NCBI GenBank assembly: GCA_021776795.1
Contig: JAJFFC010000017.1
Location: 1 to 64,000, forward strand
Length of the DNA: 64,000 nucleotides
Source: Planctomycetota bacterium
GTDB lineage: Bacteria > Planctomycetota > UBA1135
Direction of reading: 5' to 3'
The position numbers were made by a program, and so were the translations under genes. Below are positions 43,249 through 51,524 of the stretch, in pieces. The first letter of the stretch is position 1. The number at the start of each line of letters is the position of its first letter. A model generated the notes under the pieces. The model searched no databases and had not been told where the DNA came from. It saw only the letters and a list, made by a program, of their open reading frames with translations.

Positions 43249-43631
43249 AGCCGTCGAGCCCGAAGCAAAACAGCCAGCAGGCTGGACAAGCTCTATTGTT
43301 GGTGATGATCATCTCCACCTTCATCATGGGAATCTGGGCGGTGTCGTTTCGAATGACTCGCGACGCCATCGACACCGAAGCTTTCCATAATGACCGCAGT
43401 TTCTATGAAAACCGGATTGTGAAGGCTGCGAGTCATGCTGGAAACCTGCTGGAGCAAGACCAGCCCGGAACTTCGCGCTACCGCTTTGTCTACGCCGGTC
43501 GAGATTCGCGCGGCGCCTTCCGCACTTTAGTGGAGATTCGCCGCCAGGGCGGTGACCGATTTGAGATTCGCGCTCAGGCCGTCGAAGGCACGGTTGGCCG
43601 GGGGTTACCCGAGAATCCAACAAGCTTCTAA
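43245..43631 (+). CDS. Minor pseudopilin 4 (GspK/PilX-like, short)
   Basis: 128 residues from the ATG at 43245 (ATGA overlap). The leader ends QQAG before QALLLVMIISTFIM; position +5 is Leu instead of Glu, as in GspK/PilX-type tip subunits. At 128 residues it is much shorter than GspK (about 320) and closer to PilX. It ends the secretion/pilus gene cluster. Confidence 0.8.
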   Translation: MKPSSPKQNSQQAGQALLLVMIISTFIMGIWAVSFRMTRDAIDTEAFHNDRSFYENRIVKAASHAGNLLEQDQPGTSRYRFVYAGRDSRGAFRTLVEIRRQGGDRFEIRAQAVEGTVGRGLPENPTSF

Positions 43632-43697
43632 GGAAAGGGCTGTCACGTTAGGATGCTCGTGCCGAAGCCGCAGTGGCACCTCGCCACTTGCTAAGCC

Positions 43698-44555
43698 ATG
43701 AGCGCACCCAAATCTGCCTTTTCCGCCTTGAGCGGTACCCCTGCGCCAAGCCAGGAACATGGCCCAATCCCGCATTTTGTTGCGGAATCCTCGGCGTACC
43801 GAGTGCGCTTTGCCCAGGGCGCGCAGGACCTCCAGGCGATTTGCCGCTTGCGTTACGAAGTGTTCAACCTTGAGCTGGGCGAAGGCTTGGAAGAAGCGCG
43901 GCAAAATGGCATCGATCTCGATGACTTTGACCACCAGTGTCAACACTTGATGGTAGAGACCATTCCCGCATTCGGGGAAGATGTTGAGGTGGTGGGAACT
44001 TACCGGCTGCAAACGGCGGAGAGCGCCATGACCGGTTGCGGTTTTTATTCCGCAGGCGAGTTTCAGTTACAAACCTTGCCCGATGAGCTTCTCAATCACG
44101 CAATTGAACTTGGCCGTGCCTGTGTGCGCGCGGATCACCGCAATCGCCGAGTCTTGTTTTTGCTGTGGCGAGGACTCGCCGGTTATGTGCTGTGGCACCG
44201 CAAGCGTTGGTTCTTTGGTTGCAACTCATTGAACTGTGAATCCGAGTTAGAAGGTTGGCGCATGACTCAGTACCTGAAAGAGCATGACCACCTCCACCCT
44301 GAGTTGTATGTCGAGCCACAGCCGGGGTATCTTTGTGCGGCGAGCGCACCTTTTCAGACATCGCCCACGGCTCATTCTCCCGCCGCACTTCCGTTGGAAA
44401 TCCCGCCCCTGTTTGGGATTTACCTGCGCTATGGCGCAAAGATTTGCAGTCCTCCCGCGCACGACCGTTTGTTTCACACCATCGACTTCTTCACCGTGGT
44501 CGACCTCGATCAAATGGACGAACGAACCTTCAACAATTTCGCCGCTGACCGATGA
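43698..44555 (+). CDS. olsB: Ornithine lipid N-acyltransferase (OlsB-like)
   Basis: 285 residues of the GNAT-related family that transfers a 3-hydroxyacyl group from acyl carrier protein to ornithine, making lyso-ornithine lipid. Family motifs seen: ICRLRYEVFNLELGEG, DDFDHQCQHLMVE, VVGTYRLQT, GFYSAGEFQL, AIELGRACV and FLLWRGLAGYV. A TAGGAT box at 43648-43653 lies 44 bases upstream. It overlaps the olsA-like gene by 4 bases, the classical OlsB-OlsA pair for phosphate-free membrane lipids. Confidence 0.85.
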   Translation: MSAPKSAFSALSGTPAPSQEHGPIPHFVAESSAYRVRFAQGAQDLQAICRLRYEVFNLELGEGLEEARQNGIDLDDFDHQCQHLMVETIPAFGEDVEVVGTYRLQTAESAMTGCGFYSAGEFQLQTLPDELLNHAIELGRACVRADHRNRRVLFLLWRGLAGYVLWHRKRWFFGCNSLNCESELEGWRMTQYLKEHDHLHPELYVEPQPGYLCAASAPFQTSPTAHSPAALPLEIPPLFGIYLRYGAKICSPPAHDRLFHTIDFFTVVDLDQMDERTFNNFAADR

Positions 44556-45376
44556 AGCGTTTTATCGCAGCCATTCGAATTGCATTGCGCCTGGTATTCC
44601 TGGCCGTAGCCTTGCTGTTGTTGGTTTTGTCGTGGTTGCTTCCCTTATTGATTAGGCCTTTTTCGGCGCGTGCGGCCTCGGCACTACGCGTGCATCAATT
44701 GGGCGTATGGGCGCGCGCCAGCCTGGCCATCATGGGCATTCGCGTGACTCAAGAGGGCCCCTCTCCCCAGGCGCCATTCTTGTTAGTGAGTAATCATCTC
44801 AGCTATCTCGACATCATGGTGTTGTGGAGCCGCGTCGACGCTTACTTTTTGGCGAAGTCTGAACTCGGTTCTTGGTTCCTGTTGGGGCCTCTGATCCGCG
44901 CCGCGGGCACCTTGTTTATTAATCGCAATCGCCGCGCCGGTGTGGTCCCCGCGATTGCTGCAGTGAAAGACAAGTTAGCGCTTGGCAACGGAGTCATCTT
45001 CTTCCCGGAGGGTACCTCTAGTTCAGGTGGAAGCTTGTTGCCTTTTAAGTCAAGCCTGTTCGCGGTGGCCGCGGATACGGATCTTCCCGTTCATGTCACA
45101 TGCTTGCATTACGCCACGACTGCGCCGGACCATCCCGTGGAATTAGAAGTCGCGTGGTGGGGAGACATGGCCTTCGGTGGGCATTTCCTGAATCTTTTGA
45201 GAGTTCCGCGAGTGAATGTTCGCGTGCGCTTCGCCGCGGAGCCGGTACGCCATGGCGACCGCAAACAGTTGGCGGCGGAAACGCAGAAATGCATGGAAGA
45301 GTTGTTTGAGCCCATGCACGACTACAGCCGGGTTGAGCCACAGCAAGAGGGTTCCCTGCCTTTGGCGCCGACCTAA
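44552..45376 (+). CDS. olsA: 1-acyl-glycerol-phosphate acyltransferase family (OlsA-like)
   Basis: 274 residues with an N-terminal membrane helix (about 10-33). Acyltransferase motifs: NHLSYLD (H-x4-D box, here HLSYLD), GTLFINRNRR, FPEGTSSSGGSLLPFKSSLF and the VTCLHY strand. It should add the second, ester-linked acyl chain to lyso-ornithine lipid. Its coupling to olsB supports this over phosphatidic-acid synthesis. Confidence 0.85.
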   Translation: MKRFIAAIRIALRLVFLAVALLLLVLSWLLPLLIRPFSARAASALRVHQLGVWARASLAIMGIRVTQEGPSPQAPFLLVSNHLSYLDIMVLWSRVDAYFLAKSELGSWFLLGPLIRAAGTLFINRNRRAGVVPAIAAVKDKLALGNGVIFFPEGTSSSGGSLLPFKSSLFAVAADTDLPVHVTCLHYATTAPDHPVELEVAWWGDMAFGGHFLNLLRVPRVNVRVRFAAEPVRHGDRKQLAAETQKCMEELFEPMHDYSRVEPQQEGSLPLAPT

Positions 45377-45381
45377 GAGGC

Positions 45382-47910
45382 ATGAAGCGCCACCTGTTGC
45401 TGCTATATTTGGCGCTGCTCGTGTGTAGCAACGTCGTGCGCTTTCTAAACGACGACCCCCCGCCACTGCAGGCAGGCGAGCAGGAATTTGTCACCCAGGA
45501 AGGCCGGCGTGTGGTGTATCGCTTGCGCGAATCCAAGACTCCAGGGGCCACCACCGTTTTGCTGCTACACGGCAGCCCTGGCAATCTGCAGGATTTTGAT
45601 TCTCTGGCCGACGCCCTCCCTCAGAGGTTTCAGGTCCTGGTTCCTGACCTCCCGGGTTTCGGCGCTTCTTGGGCGCGATTAGATGACTACAGCACGGCCG
45701 CTCATGCCGAGGATGTGCTGCAACTTTTAGAGCACCTCGAAATCGACCAGGTGCAAGTGGTTGGCTTTTCGATGGGCGGAGGGGTGGCTCTAGAAATGGC
45801 ACACCGCGAAGCGCAGACCATTGCTTCTTTGAGCATGGTGGGGGCGATTGGCGTGCAGGAGTTGGAGCTCTTTGGCAGTTATGGGCTGAACCATGCGGTA
45901 CATGGTGGTCAGTTGGCATTGATCCAGGCCGGGACATGGTTGTTACCTCACTTTGGCAAGCTCGACCGCTTTCCGCTCAACCTAGCCTATGCGCGTAACT
46001 TTTTTGATACCGATCAGCGCCCTTACCGCGAGTACCTGCAAGAGTTCACAGCGCCGTCGATGGTGGTGCATGGCCGCGAAGATTTTTTAGTTCCGCCTGA
46101 AGTGGCAACCGAGCATCATCGCCTGCTTCCGCAAAGTGAATTGCATTGGATCGATGGGAGCCATTTTTTACTGTGGACCCAACCCCAAGAGGTCGCGCAA
46201 CTCCTGAGTGATTTCTTTGCTCGTGTGCAGCAGGGAGAAGCGCTCACTCGCGCCGATGCTCCAGCAAGTGCTCATGCGCGCGCGGCGGAGGCCTTTGACC
46301 CCAGTTCGGTCCCACCCTTCACCGGGCCGGCGCTGTTGGTGGCCATGCTCCTTTTGGCCTTGGCGACCCTGGTAAGCGAAGACCTTGCCTGCATCGCGAC
46401 TGGTCTATTAGTGGCTCAAGGTCGCATTGCCTTGTTCCCCGGCGCGATGGCTTGTTTTCTCGGCATCTTCATCGGCGACATGCTGCTGTTTTTGGCCGGC
46501 CGAAAATTTGGGCGCGCAGCGATTGCGCGCCGGCCCTTCCGCTGGATGATTACGCCGGGCGCGGTGGAGCGAGCTTCCTTGTGGTTCCGTCGCCGCGGGC
46601 CATGGGTGATTTTTATCTCGCGCTTTATGCCTGGCCTGCGCCTGCCGACCTACTTTGCCGCTGGTGTTCTACGCACGCGGGTGCTGTGGTTTGCCTTCTA
46701 CTTCGCCCTAGCCGGTTTGCTGTGGACGCCGATTCTGGTTTACCTCTCCAGCCGTCTCGGCCACAGCATGGAAGACCTTCTGGACCAAGCCAATCGCTTT
46801 GGCCCACTTGGCATCATCGCAGTCTTGGTGTTCTTTGGCGCCGTGTGGAAACTGCTTTTGCCGCTCGCCACCTGGCGCGGACGACGAGACCTCGTCGGGC
46901 GTTGGCGTCGCGCCCGCCATTGGGAGTACTGGCCGAGGTGGCGTGTTTATGGCCCGCTCATTCCCTTCCTGTGGCGACAGGCGCGAAAGTCCGGCGGCTG
47001 GCGCGTGGTGACTGCAGCCAACCCTGGCATCGAAGGTGGCGGCTTGGCGGGGGAGTCCAAGACCAAACTCCTGAAGGCTCTAGACGGTCCGGAAATCGCC
47101 ACTTTCTGTGCGCTTTCCGAGGGCGGCAAAGAGCGCTGGCCGCAGATCGCCGCGTGGATGAAAGCGCGAGCCATGGATTTTCCTGTGGTGTTGAAGCCCG
47201 ATGCCGGCGACCGCGGCTTCGGTGTGGCCATCGTGCATCACGAGCAAGAAGCCCAAGCCTGGTTAGAAGAACACACTCGTCCGGCGATGGCCCAGGAGTA
47301 TATTTCCGGCCTGGAGTTTGGCGTGAGTTGGCAGCGTGATCCGCTCGACACCTCTGCACAGGCCGGCCACATTCCGTCGCTTGCACGCAAAGAGTTTCCG
47401 GCGGTCGTGGGCGATGGCAAGCACGACCTGGAACACCTAATCCTGGCGCATCCTCGACATGTGGCCCAGGCCGCGCCTTTGCTCGAAGCCAATGCCGCTC
47501 GCTCCTTTGAAGTTCCCGCAGAAGGCGAGCTTGTCGCCCTGAGCCAACTCGGCACGCACAGTCGTGGGACAGCTTTTTTCGATGCCCAGGAGTACATCAC
47601 CCCCGAACTGGAACGAGCGATTCGCCGCATCGGTTGCCGCCTCGAGGGCTTTTATCTCGGCCGCTTTGACCTCCGGGTTCCCTCGCTCAAGGATTTAGAA
47701 GCGGGGCGCAACCTCAAGATCATCGAGCTCAATGGTCTGACTGGGGAACCGGCGCATATGTACGACCCCAAATACAGTGTGCGCGAGGCGCGCCGATGCC
47801 TGCGCGAGCTGTGGGCGCAGGCATTTCGGATTGGCGCGGGGCAACATGGCGCCGGCGCACCCTTGCCGACTTGGCGGGAACTTTGGCACTGGTTCCAACG
47901 CTCCAGGTGA
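45382..47910 (+). CDS. Three-domain fusion: alpha/beta-hydrolase, DedA/VTT membrane domain, ATP-grasp
   Basis: 842 residues. After an N-terminal helix (4-21), residues about 40-285 are an alpha/beta-hydrolase: oxyanion loop LLLHGSPGN, nucleophile Ser130 in GFSMGG, acid Asp234 in HGREDFLVPP, His261 in GSHFLLW. Residues about 315-500 are a DedA/VTT domain: Glu333-Asp334, GIFIGDMLLFLAGRKFG and the FISRFMPGLRLPTYFAAG motif with Arg414. Residues about 540-820 are an ATP-grasp ligase: VVLKPDAGDRGFG (Lys605), QEYISGLEFG, IIELNGLTGE. It follows olsA by 5 bases, suggesting an activity on lipid or lipid-linked amino acid. The start is preceded by an AGAGG Shine-Dalgarno. Confidence 0.88.
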   Translation: MKRHLLLLYLALLVCSNVVRFLNDDPPPLQAGEQEFVTQEGRRVVYRLRESKTPGATTVLLLHGSPGNLQDFDSLADALPQRFQVLVPDLPGFGASWARLDDYSTAAHAEDVLQLLEHLEIDQVQVVGFSMGGGVALEMAHREAQTIASLSMVGAIGVQELELFGSYGLNHAVHGGQLALIQAGTWLLPHFGKLDRFPLNLAYARNFFDTDQRPYREYLQEFTAPSMVVHGREDFLVPPEVATEHHRLLPQSELHWIDGSHFLLWTQPQEVAQLLSDFFARVQQGEALTRADAPASAHARAAEAFDPSSVPPFTGPALLVAMLLLALATLVSEDLACIATGLLVAQGRIALFPGAMACFLGIFIGDMLLFLAGRKFGRAAIARRPFRWMITPGAVERASLWFRRRGPWVIFISRFMPGLRLPTYFAAGVLRTRVLWFAFYFALAGLLWTPILVYLSSRLGHSMEDLLDQANRFGPLGIIAVLVFFGAVWKLLLPLATWRGRRDLVGRWRRARHWEYWPRWRVYGPLIPFLWRQARKSGGWRVVTAANPGIEGGGLAGESKTKLLKALDGPEIATFCALSEGGKERWPQIAAWMKARAMDFPVVLKPDAGDRGFGVAIVHHEQEAQAWLEEHTRPAMAQEYISGLEFGVSWQRDPLDTSAQAGHIPSLARKEFPAVVGDGKHDLEHLILAHPRHVAQAAPLLEANAARSFEVPAEGELVALSQLGTHSRGTAFFDAQEYITPELERAIRRIGCRLEGFYLGRFDLRVPSLKDLEAGRNLKIIELNGLTGEPAHMYDPKYSVREARRCLRELWAQAFRIGAGQHGAGAPLPTWRELWHWFQRSR

Positions 47911-47913
47911 CGT

Positions 47914-47919
47914 TATTCT
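47914..47919 (+). promoter_or_regulatory. -10 box before the ArsC-like gene
   Basis: TATTCT ends 6 bases before the ATG at 47926 in the 15-base gap after the fusion gene, as at other leaderless-type starts. The gene may thus have its own promoter besides read-through. Confidence 0.35.
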
Positions 47920-47925
47920 TAGCGC

Positions 47926-48285
47926 ATGAGTTTGCGCGTCTGGTTCAACCCGAATTGTTCAAAGTGCCGAAACCTCAAAGCTTTGTTAGAGGAGCGAGGC
48001 ATCGAGGCGGAGTACCGTCACTACATGGACCAGGGGCCCAGCTTGCAAGAGCTCGAAGGCTTGGTGCAGAAATTGACCGCGGCGGGCACTCCCGCCGACC
48101 AAGTTCTACCATTACTGTTGCGCAGTAAAGACCCTGCTCAAGATGGCTTCAATCTTGCCGACCAGGCGTCGTGTTTGGCCACCATTGTGGCGGATCCAGC
48201 GCAGCTACAGCGCCCGATTGTCGAGAGCGAGCAAGGCGCGGTGGTTGCCCGACCGCCTGAGTTAGTCCACGATTTTTTGGGTTAG
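47926..48285 (+). CDS. ArsC/Spx-family thioredoxin-fold protein
   Basis: 119 residues. NPNCSKCRNLKALLEERGI gives an active-site Cys11 and a second Cys14, and the C-terminus has the family pattern QRPIVES...VVARPPELV. Arsenate reductases of this family use glutaredoxin; others are regulators or thiol oxidoreductases. No ars genes are adjacent, so arsenate reduction is not established. Its last 4 bases overlap the convergent aspartoacylase gene. Confidence 0.82.
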   Translation: MSLRVWFNPNCSKCRNLKALLEERGIEAEYRHYMDQGPSLQELEGLVQKLTAAGTPADQVLPLLLRSKDPAQDGFNLADQASCLATIVADPAQLQRPIVESEQGAVVARPPELVHDFLG

Positions 48286-49466
48286 AGCTCGAAGCGATCT
48301 GGACCTTCGAGGTCGAAGCGGCGACGACGCACAATCATGTGTTGGTCATAGATGCGCCGCTTGCGCAAGCCCAGCAGGTGGAATAGCTCTACCGTGCCCC
48401 AGCGCGCCACTTTGCGATTGACGCGTAGTGCATTGGGGTCTCCAGGAACCTTGTTCACGCCAGGAAGCCAATGGGCAAAGCGCACGAGATTCATGCGCCG
48501 CATCCAGCGCGAAACGGCAAGCCATATCGGGTGAATGTCGAGAGCGAGAAAAAACCCGTCGTCGCCAAGGCCTTGATATAGCGGCAACAAAATACGCGAC
48601 CGATAGTTAGCCGCAATCTCGCCGTTGCGGTCATCGGCAACGACTTCGCCGGACTTTAGCGGTCGGAAGTTGCGGTAGCCAGGGCGCATTTGAAAACCAT
48701 GCTCTGCGACAATGGCGTGTCGATAACGAATGCCAAGCCAATGCGGAAGATTGTGGCGGCTTTCTTTCAAGAGTGCTTTGGCGCGCGCCACTTCGGGCAA
48801 GGATTTCTCGCGCAAACAACCAGCGCCAATCAGGGCGCGCCAGATTGCGGCTTCATGGTGATCGATAGCTTCTTCGCTGTCATGTTGCCCACCCTCAAAT
48901 CCGAGTGTGACCAAACCATGTTGATTGAGGAACTCAAGGAGCGCGCCATCGATCTGTTCTTCCAGGCCAAGAATGATGGGCACAGGGAAGGCGCGGGCGA
49001 AGCGACGGTTGCGAATGGTATCGCCGATGCAAGCAAAGGGTTCGCCGTCGGCTGAGCTCGTGTGCAGGTCGACAAAGAATGCGCCCTGCTTGGCGTCGTG
49101 AAGAAGTTCGCGCAGCAGGAAAAGGATTTCCTTTTGCTCGCGCGTTTCGGCGCGCCCGTCTTCGAGTGTGTCGAGCTCGGCCATGCGCTCGGGCATCCAA
49201 GCGCGATTAAGATCGACGTCGAGAAAGCGCTCTTTGGTCTTCAGTGCGCGCAGATTTCCACTGATGCCAACAAGTCTTCCGCGAAACACCGGGCGCTCGC
49301 GCTCCAGTACCGTGAAAACCCGTTCGAGCGCAGCAATACCTGCGGGTTCGTTGCCATGAATGCCGCCCATAACCAGCACCAATGCACCAGGCTCAGCGCC
49401 CTGGAAATCTCCGAGAGTGCGCGGCAGGTGGCTCGTTGCCGAGGCTGTAGCGGAAGGGGCAGTCAT
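48282..49466 (-). CDS. Succinylglutamate desuccinylase/aspartoacylase family zinc hydrolase
   Basis: 394 residues. Zinc site: GGIHGNEPAG (HxxE) and FFVDLHTSS (second His); substrate-binding VDLNRAW lies between them. The C-terminal 90 residues (from about DIHPIWLAVSRW) are extra relative to the usual 320-residue enzymes. Members cleave N-acyl amino acids. It is downstream of the GCS2-CBS gene on the same strand with a 32-base gap, so the two likely form an operon. Confidence 0.83.
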   Translation of the reverse strand: MTAPSATASATSHLPRTLGDFQGAEPGALVLVMGGIHGNEPAGIAALERVFTVLERERPVFRGRLVGISGNLRALKTKERFLDVDLNRAWMPERMAELDTLEDGRAETREQKEILFLLRELLHDAKQGAFFVDLHTSSADGEPFACIGDTIRNRRFARAFPVPIILGLEEQIDGALLEFLNQHGLVTLGFEGGQHDSEEAIDHHEAAIWRALIGAGCLREKSLPEVARAKALLKESRHNLPHWLGIRYRHAIVAEHGFQMRPGYRNFRPLKSGEVVADDRNGEIAANYRSRILLPLYQGLGDDGFFLALDIHPIWLAVSRWMRRMNLVRFAHWLPGVNKVPGDPNALRVNRKVARWGTVELFHLLGLRKRRIYDQHMIVRRRRFDLEGPDRFEL

Positions 49467-49498
49467 GAAAGCAGCTCAGGCGACGGCGACCACTCTAT

Positions 49499-51430
49499 TT
49501 ATCGTGATTCGCTGGGATCTTCCTTGAGCTTTTGCTCCAGAAGTCGGGCAGCAATTCCCATCAGGCTGTCCTCCGTGACTAGGCCGACCAAGCGGCGGTC
49601 GCCGTCGACGACCGGCAGACAGGATATCTTCTCGCGCCGCATTAGGGCGATGGCATCTAGGGTGCGCGTGTCCTGGCTTACGCAGATGGGTTCCCGGTCC
49701 ATGACATCGCTTACCGGCAGTGCGTTGTCGCCGGCGTCACGGTGGAAGGCAAAGCGCATCAGGGCGCGGTGGGTCAGCAGGCCAACGAGATGATTGGCCT
49801 CGTCTTCGACCGGAATATGGCGCAAATGCCACCAGTCCATCATGTTCGCCGCAAGTTCGACCAGCTCGGTTTCGCGTACGGTAAACAAGTCGGTATTCAT
49901 GAGCGAAGACACGCGCTCATATTGATCGCGCCAGCTAATCGATACATCGCAGGTTTCTGCGAGGGGCCAATCGGCTAATGGCGTTTCCGTTTCTTGATTG
50001 CGAATGGTGCAGTTCACCAAGGCCGTCACCGTTTCCGCAACCGAACTATTCTTGCGCATTTGTGCGGCGGAGAACAGCATCCAACGTGCTCCAGTGCGCT
50101 CTTTCTTGAGGCGATCACGAATCACGTCGAGCAGGCGATGACTATCGGCTTCGTCGACGCCACTGGCATCGAGTCCGCGTTGCGCAATCGGCAGCAAGTG
50201 GTCCAGCAGCAGTTGATGCACCGGATAACTGCGGCCATCGATCCAAAGCATTTGTGCATCCATGCCCAGGCGTGCAGCGGCAAGAAGATTGTTCTTGGCT
50301 TCGTCGAAATCCATCAACTCGCGTGGGTCACCAATCTCGATGGCAGCCCCCTGCATGAGCCCAATCCACAACGCGGCATTCGCCACTTCATCAATCACGG
50401 TAGGGCCGGACGGCAACAAGCGATTCTCGATGCGCAAATGGGCTTTGCCATCGGAGATGCCATAACATGCCCGGTTCCAACGGTAGACGGTGCCGGTGTG
50501 CAGACGCAGGGCATCGAGCTTTGGTGCGCGCCCGGATTCCAGGGCTTCAAAGGGGTCTTCATAAGACTCGGCGCCAATCAAGGTGCGGAAGCGGCCGATG
50601 TCTTCGCGGTAGAGCTCGAGCACCGAGTCTTTCACCCAGGAAGTGCCAAAGCTCACTCGTGGTTGTAGCTCACGTCGAGGAGTGGAGTCTCCGCGGGTGT
50701 CTACCGATTGTTGGAAAAGCGCCAAGCGCGTTTCACGCCATAGCCGTTTCGAAAACAGTACTGGCGAGTTGACGGCGCAAGCCATAACCGGCCCACTCAC
50801 TAACTGCGCCAAATTGTAGTATTTTGGAAACCGATCGGCGGGAACTTGAAGATGCACCTGATAAGAGGTGTTGCAAGCTTCGAGCATAATGTTGTCATGC
50901 GTGAGTTGCAGATCATCGATGCCCTTGATGCGCAACCGGAACGGACCACCGCGCAGCCGAGCGAGGGCATCGTTCAGCGCAAAGTAGCGCGGGTTCGGGG
51001 TCATGTTGTCGAGCGAGAGGTCTTCCGGCTCGAGCGTCGGCAGGATACCGACCATGACCACATCGCCGCCGAGCTGACGCGCGGCTGCCCTGGCTTTGTG
51101 CAGGAGCGCTAAGTTCTGCCGCTCTAGCGCGGCGAAGCAATCCCCACGCAAATCCAGTGGGTCGAGGTTGAACTCTAGGTTGAACTGGGCGAGCTCCGGG
51201 GTGAAGTGATCATCCTGCAGAATCTCGAGCATGCGTCCGCCGAGATTGGCTGGGCGCATGCCGCGGTCGACCAAGAACATTTCCTGTTCGGCGCCAATGC
51301 GCTGGCGGTCAGTCTCGAGAAGACCCTGCTTCTCCATATGCTCGAGTGCCTGCACATCGCGCAGGAGAGCGCGCGAAAAAAGGCGCAGCTGCTCTTCGTC
51401 TCGATAGGAGGTTACGTTGAAATCACCCAT
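49499..51430 (-). CDS. Glutamate-cysteine-ligase-like (GCS2) domain fused to CBS pair
   Basis: 643 residues from the ATG at 51430; a longer open frame upstream would overlap the promoter and the divergent marR gene. Residues about 25-470 are a GCS2-type amidoligase (IGAEQEMFLVD with acidic metal ligands, LEFNLDPLDLRG, HDNIMLEACNTSYQVHLQV in part). Residues about 510-640 are two CBS motifs (HIPVEDEANHLVGLLTHRAL, ISCLPVVDGDRRLVGLVTEDS in part), which usually bind adenine nucleotides. It should form an amide bond with glutamate or a similar amino acid, probably under nucleotide control. Confidence 0.85.
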   Translation of the reverse strand: MGDFNVTSYRDEEQLRLFSRALLRDVQALEHMEKQGLLETDRQRIGAEQEMFLVDRGMRPANLGGRMLEILQDDHFTPELAQFNLEFNLDPLDLRGDCFAALERQNLALLHKARAAARQLGGDVVMVGILPTLEPEDLSLDNMTPNPRYFALNDALARLRGGPFRLRIKGIDDLQLTHDNIMLEACNTSYQVHLQVPADRFPKYYNLAQLVSGPVMACAVNSPVLFSKRLWRETRLALFQQSVDTRGDSTPRRELQPRVSFGTSWVKDSVLELYREDIGRFRTLIGAESYEDPFEALESGRAPKLDALRLHTGTVYRWNRACYGISDGKAHLRIENRLLPSGPTVIDEVANAALWIGLMQGAAIEIGDPRELMDFDEAKNNLLAAARLGMDAQMLWIDGRSYPVHQLLLDHLLPIAQRGLDASGVDEADSHRLLDVIRDRLKKERTGARWMLFSAAQMRKNSSVAETVTALVNCTIRNQETETPLADWPLAETCDVSISWRDQYERVSSLMNTDLFTVRETELVELAANMMDWWHLRHIPVEDEANHLVGLLTHRALMRFAFHRDAGDNALPVSDVMDREPICVSQDTRTLDAIALMRREKISCLPVVDGDRRLVGLVTEDSLMGIAARLLEQKLKEDPSESR

Positions 51431-51437
51431 TGGCATT

Positions 51438-51443
51438 ATCCTA
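51438..51443 (-). promoter_or_regulatory. -10 box of the GCS2-CBS gene
   Basis: TAGGAT on the minus strand ends 7 bases before the ATG at 51430, predicting transcription from the A of the start codon. No Shine-Dalgarno is present. Confidence 0.45.
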
Positions 51444-51509
51444 GCGAGGCGCGGCAATTGAACTTCCGTAAACGCAGTAAATGGTCTCACGGACAAGCTG
51501 GCAAAGCCG

Positions 51510-51515
51510 TATACT
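51510..51515 (+). promoter_or_regulatory. -10 box of the marR-like gene
   Basis: TATACT lies 9 bases before the ATG at 51525, in the 94-base divergent region shared with the GCS2-CBS gene, so a MarR-type repressor could control both. Confidence 0.4.
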
Positions 51516-51524
51516 TTGCCTTCT

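Noticed and set aside
47926-48285. Arsenic resistance determinant
   Set aside because: The ArsC-like fold alone is shared with Spx-type and other thiol proteins and no ars genes are nearby.
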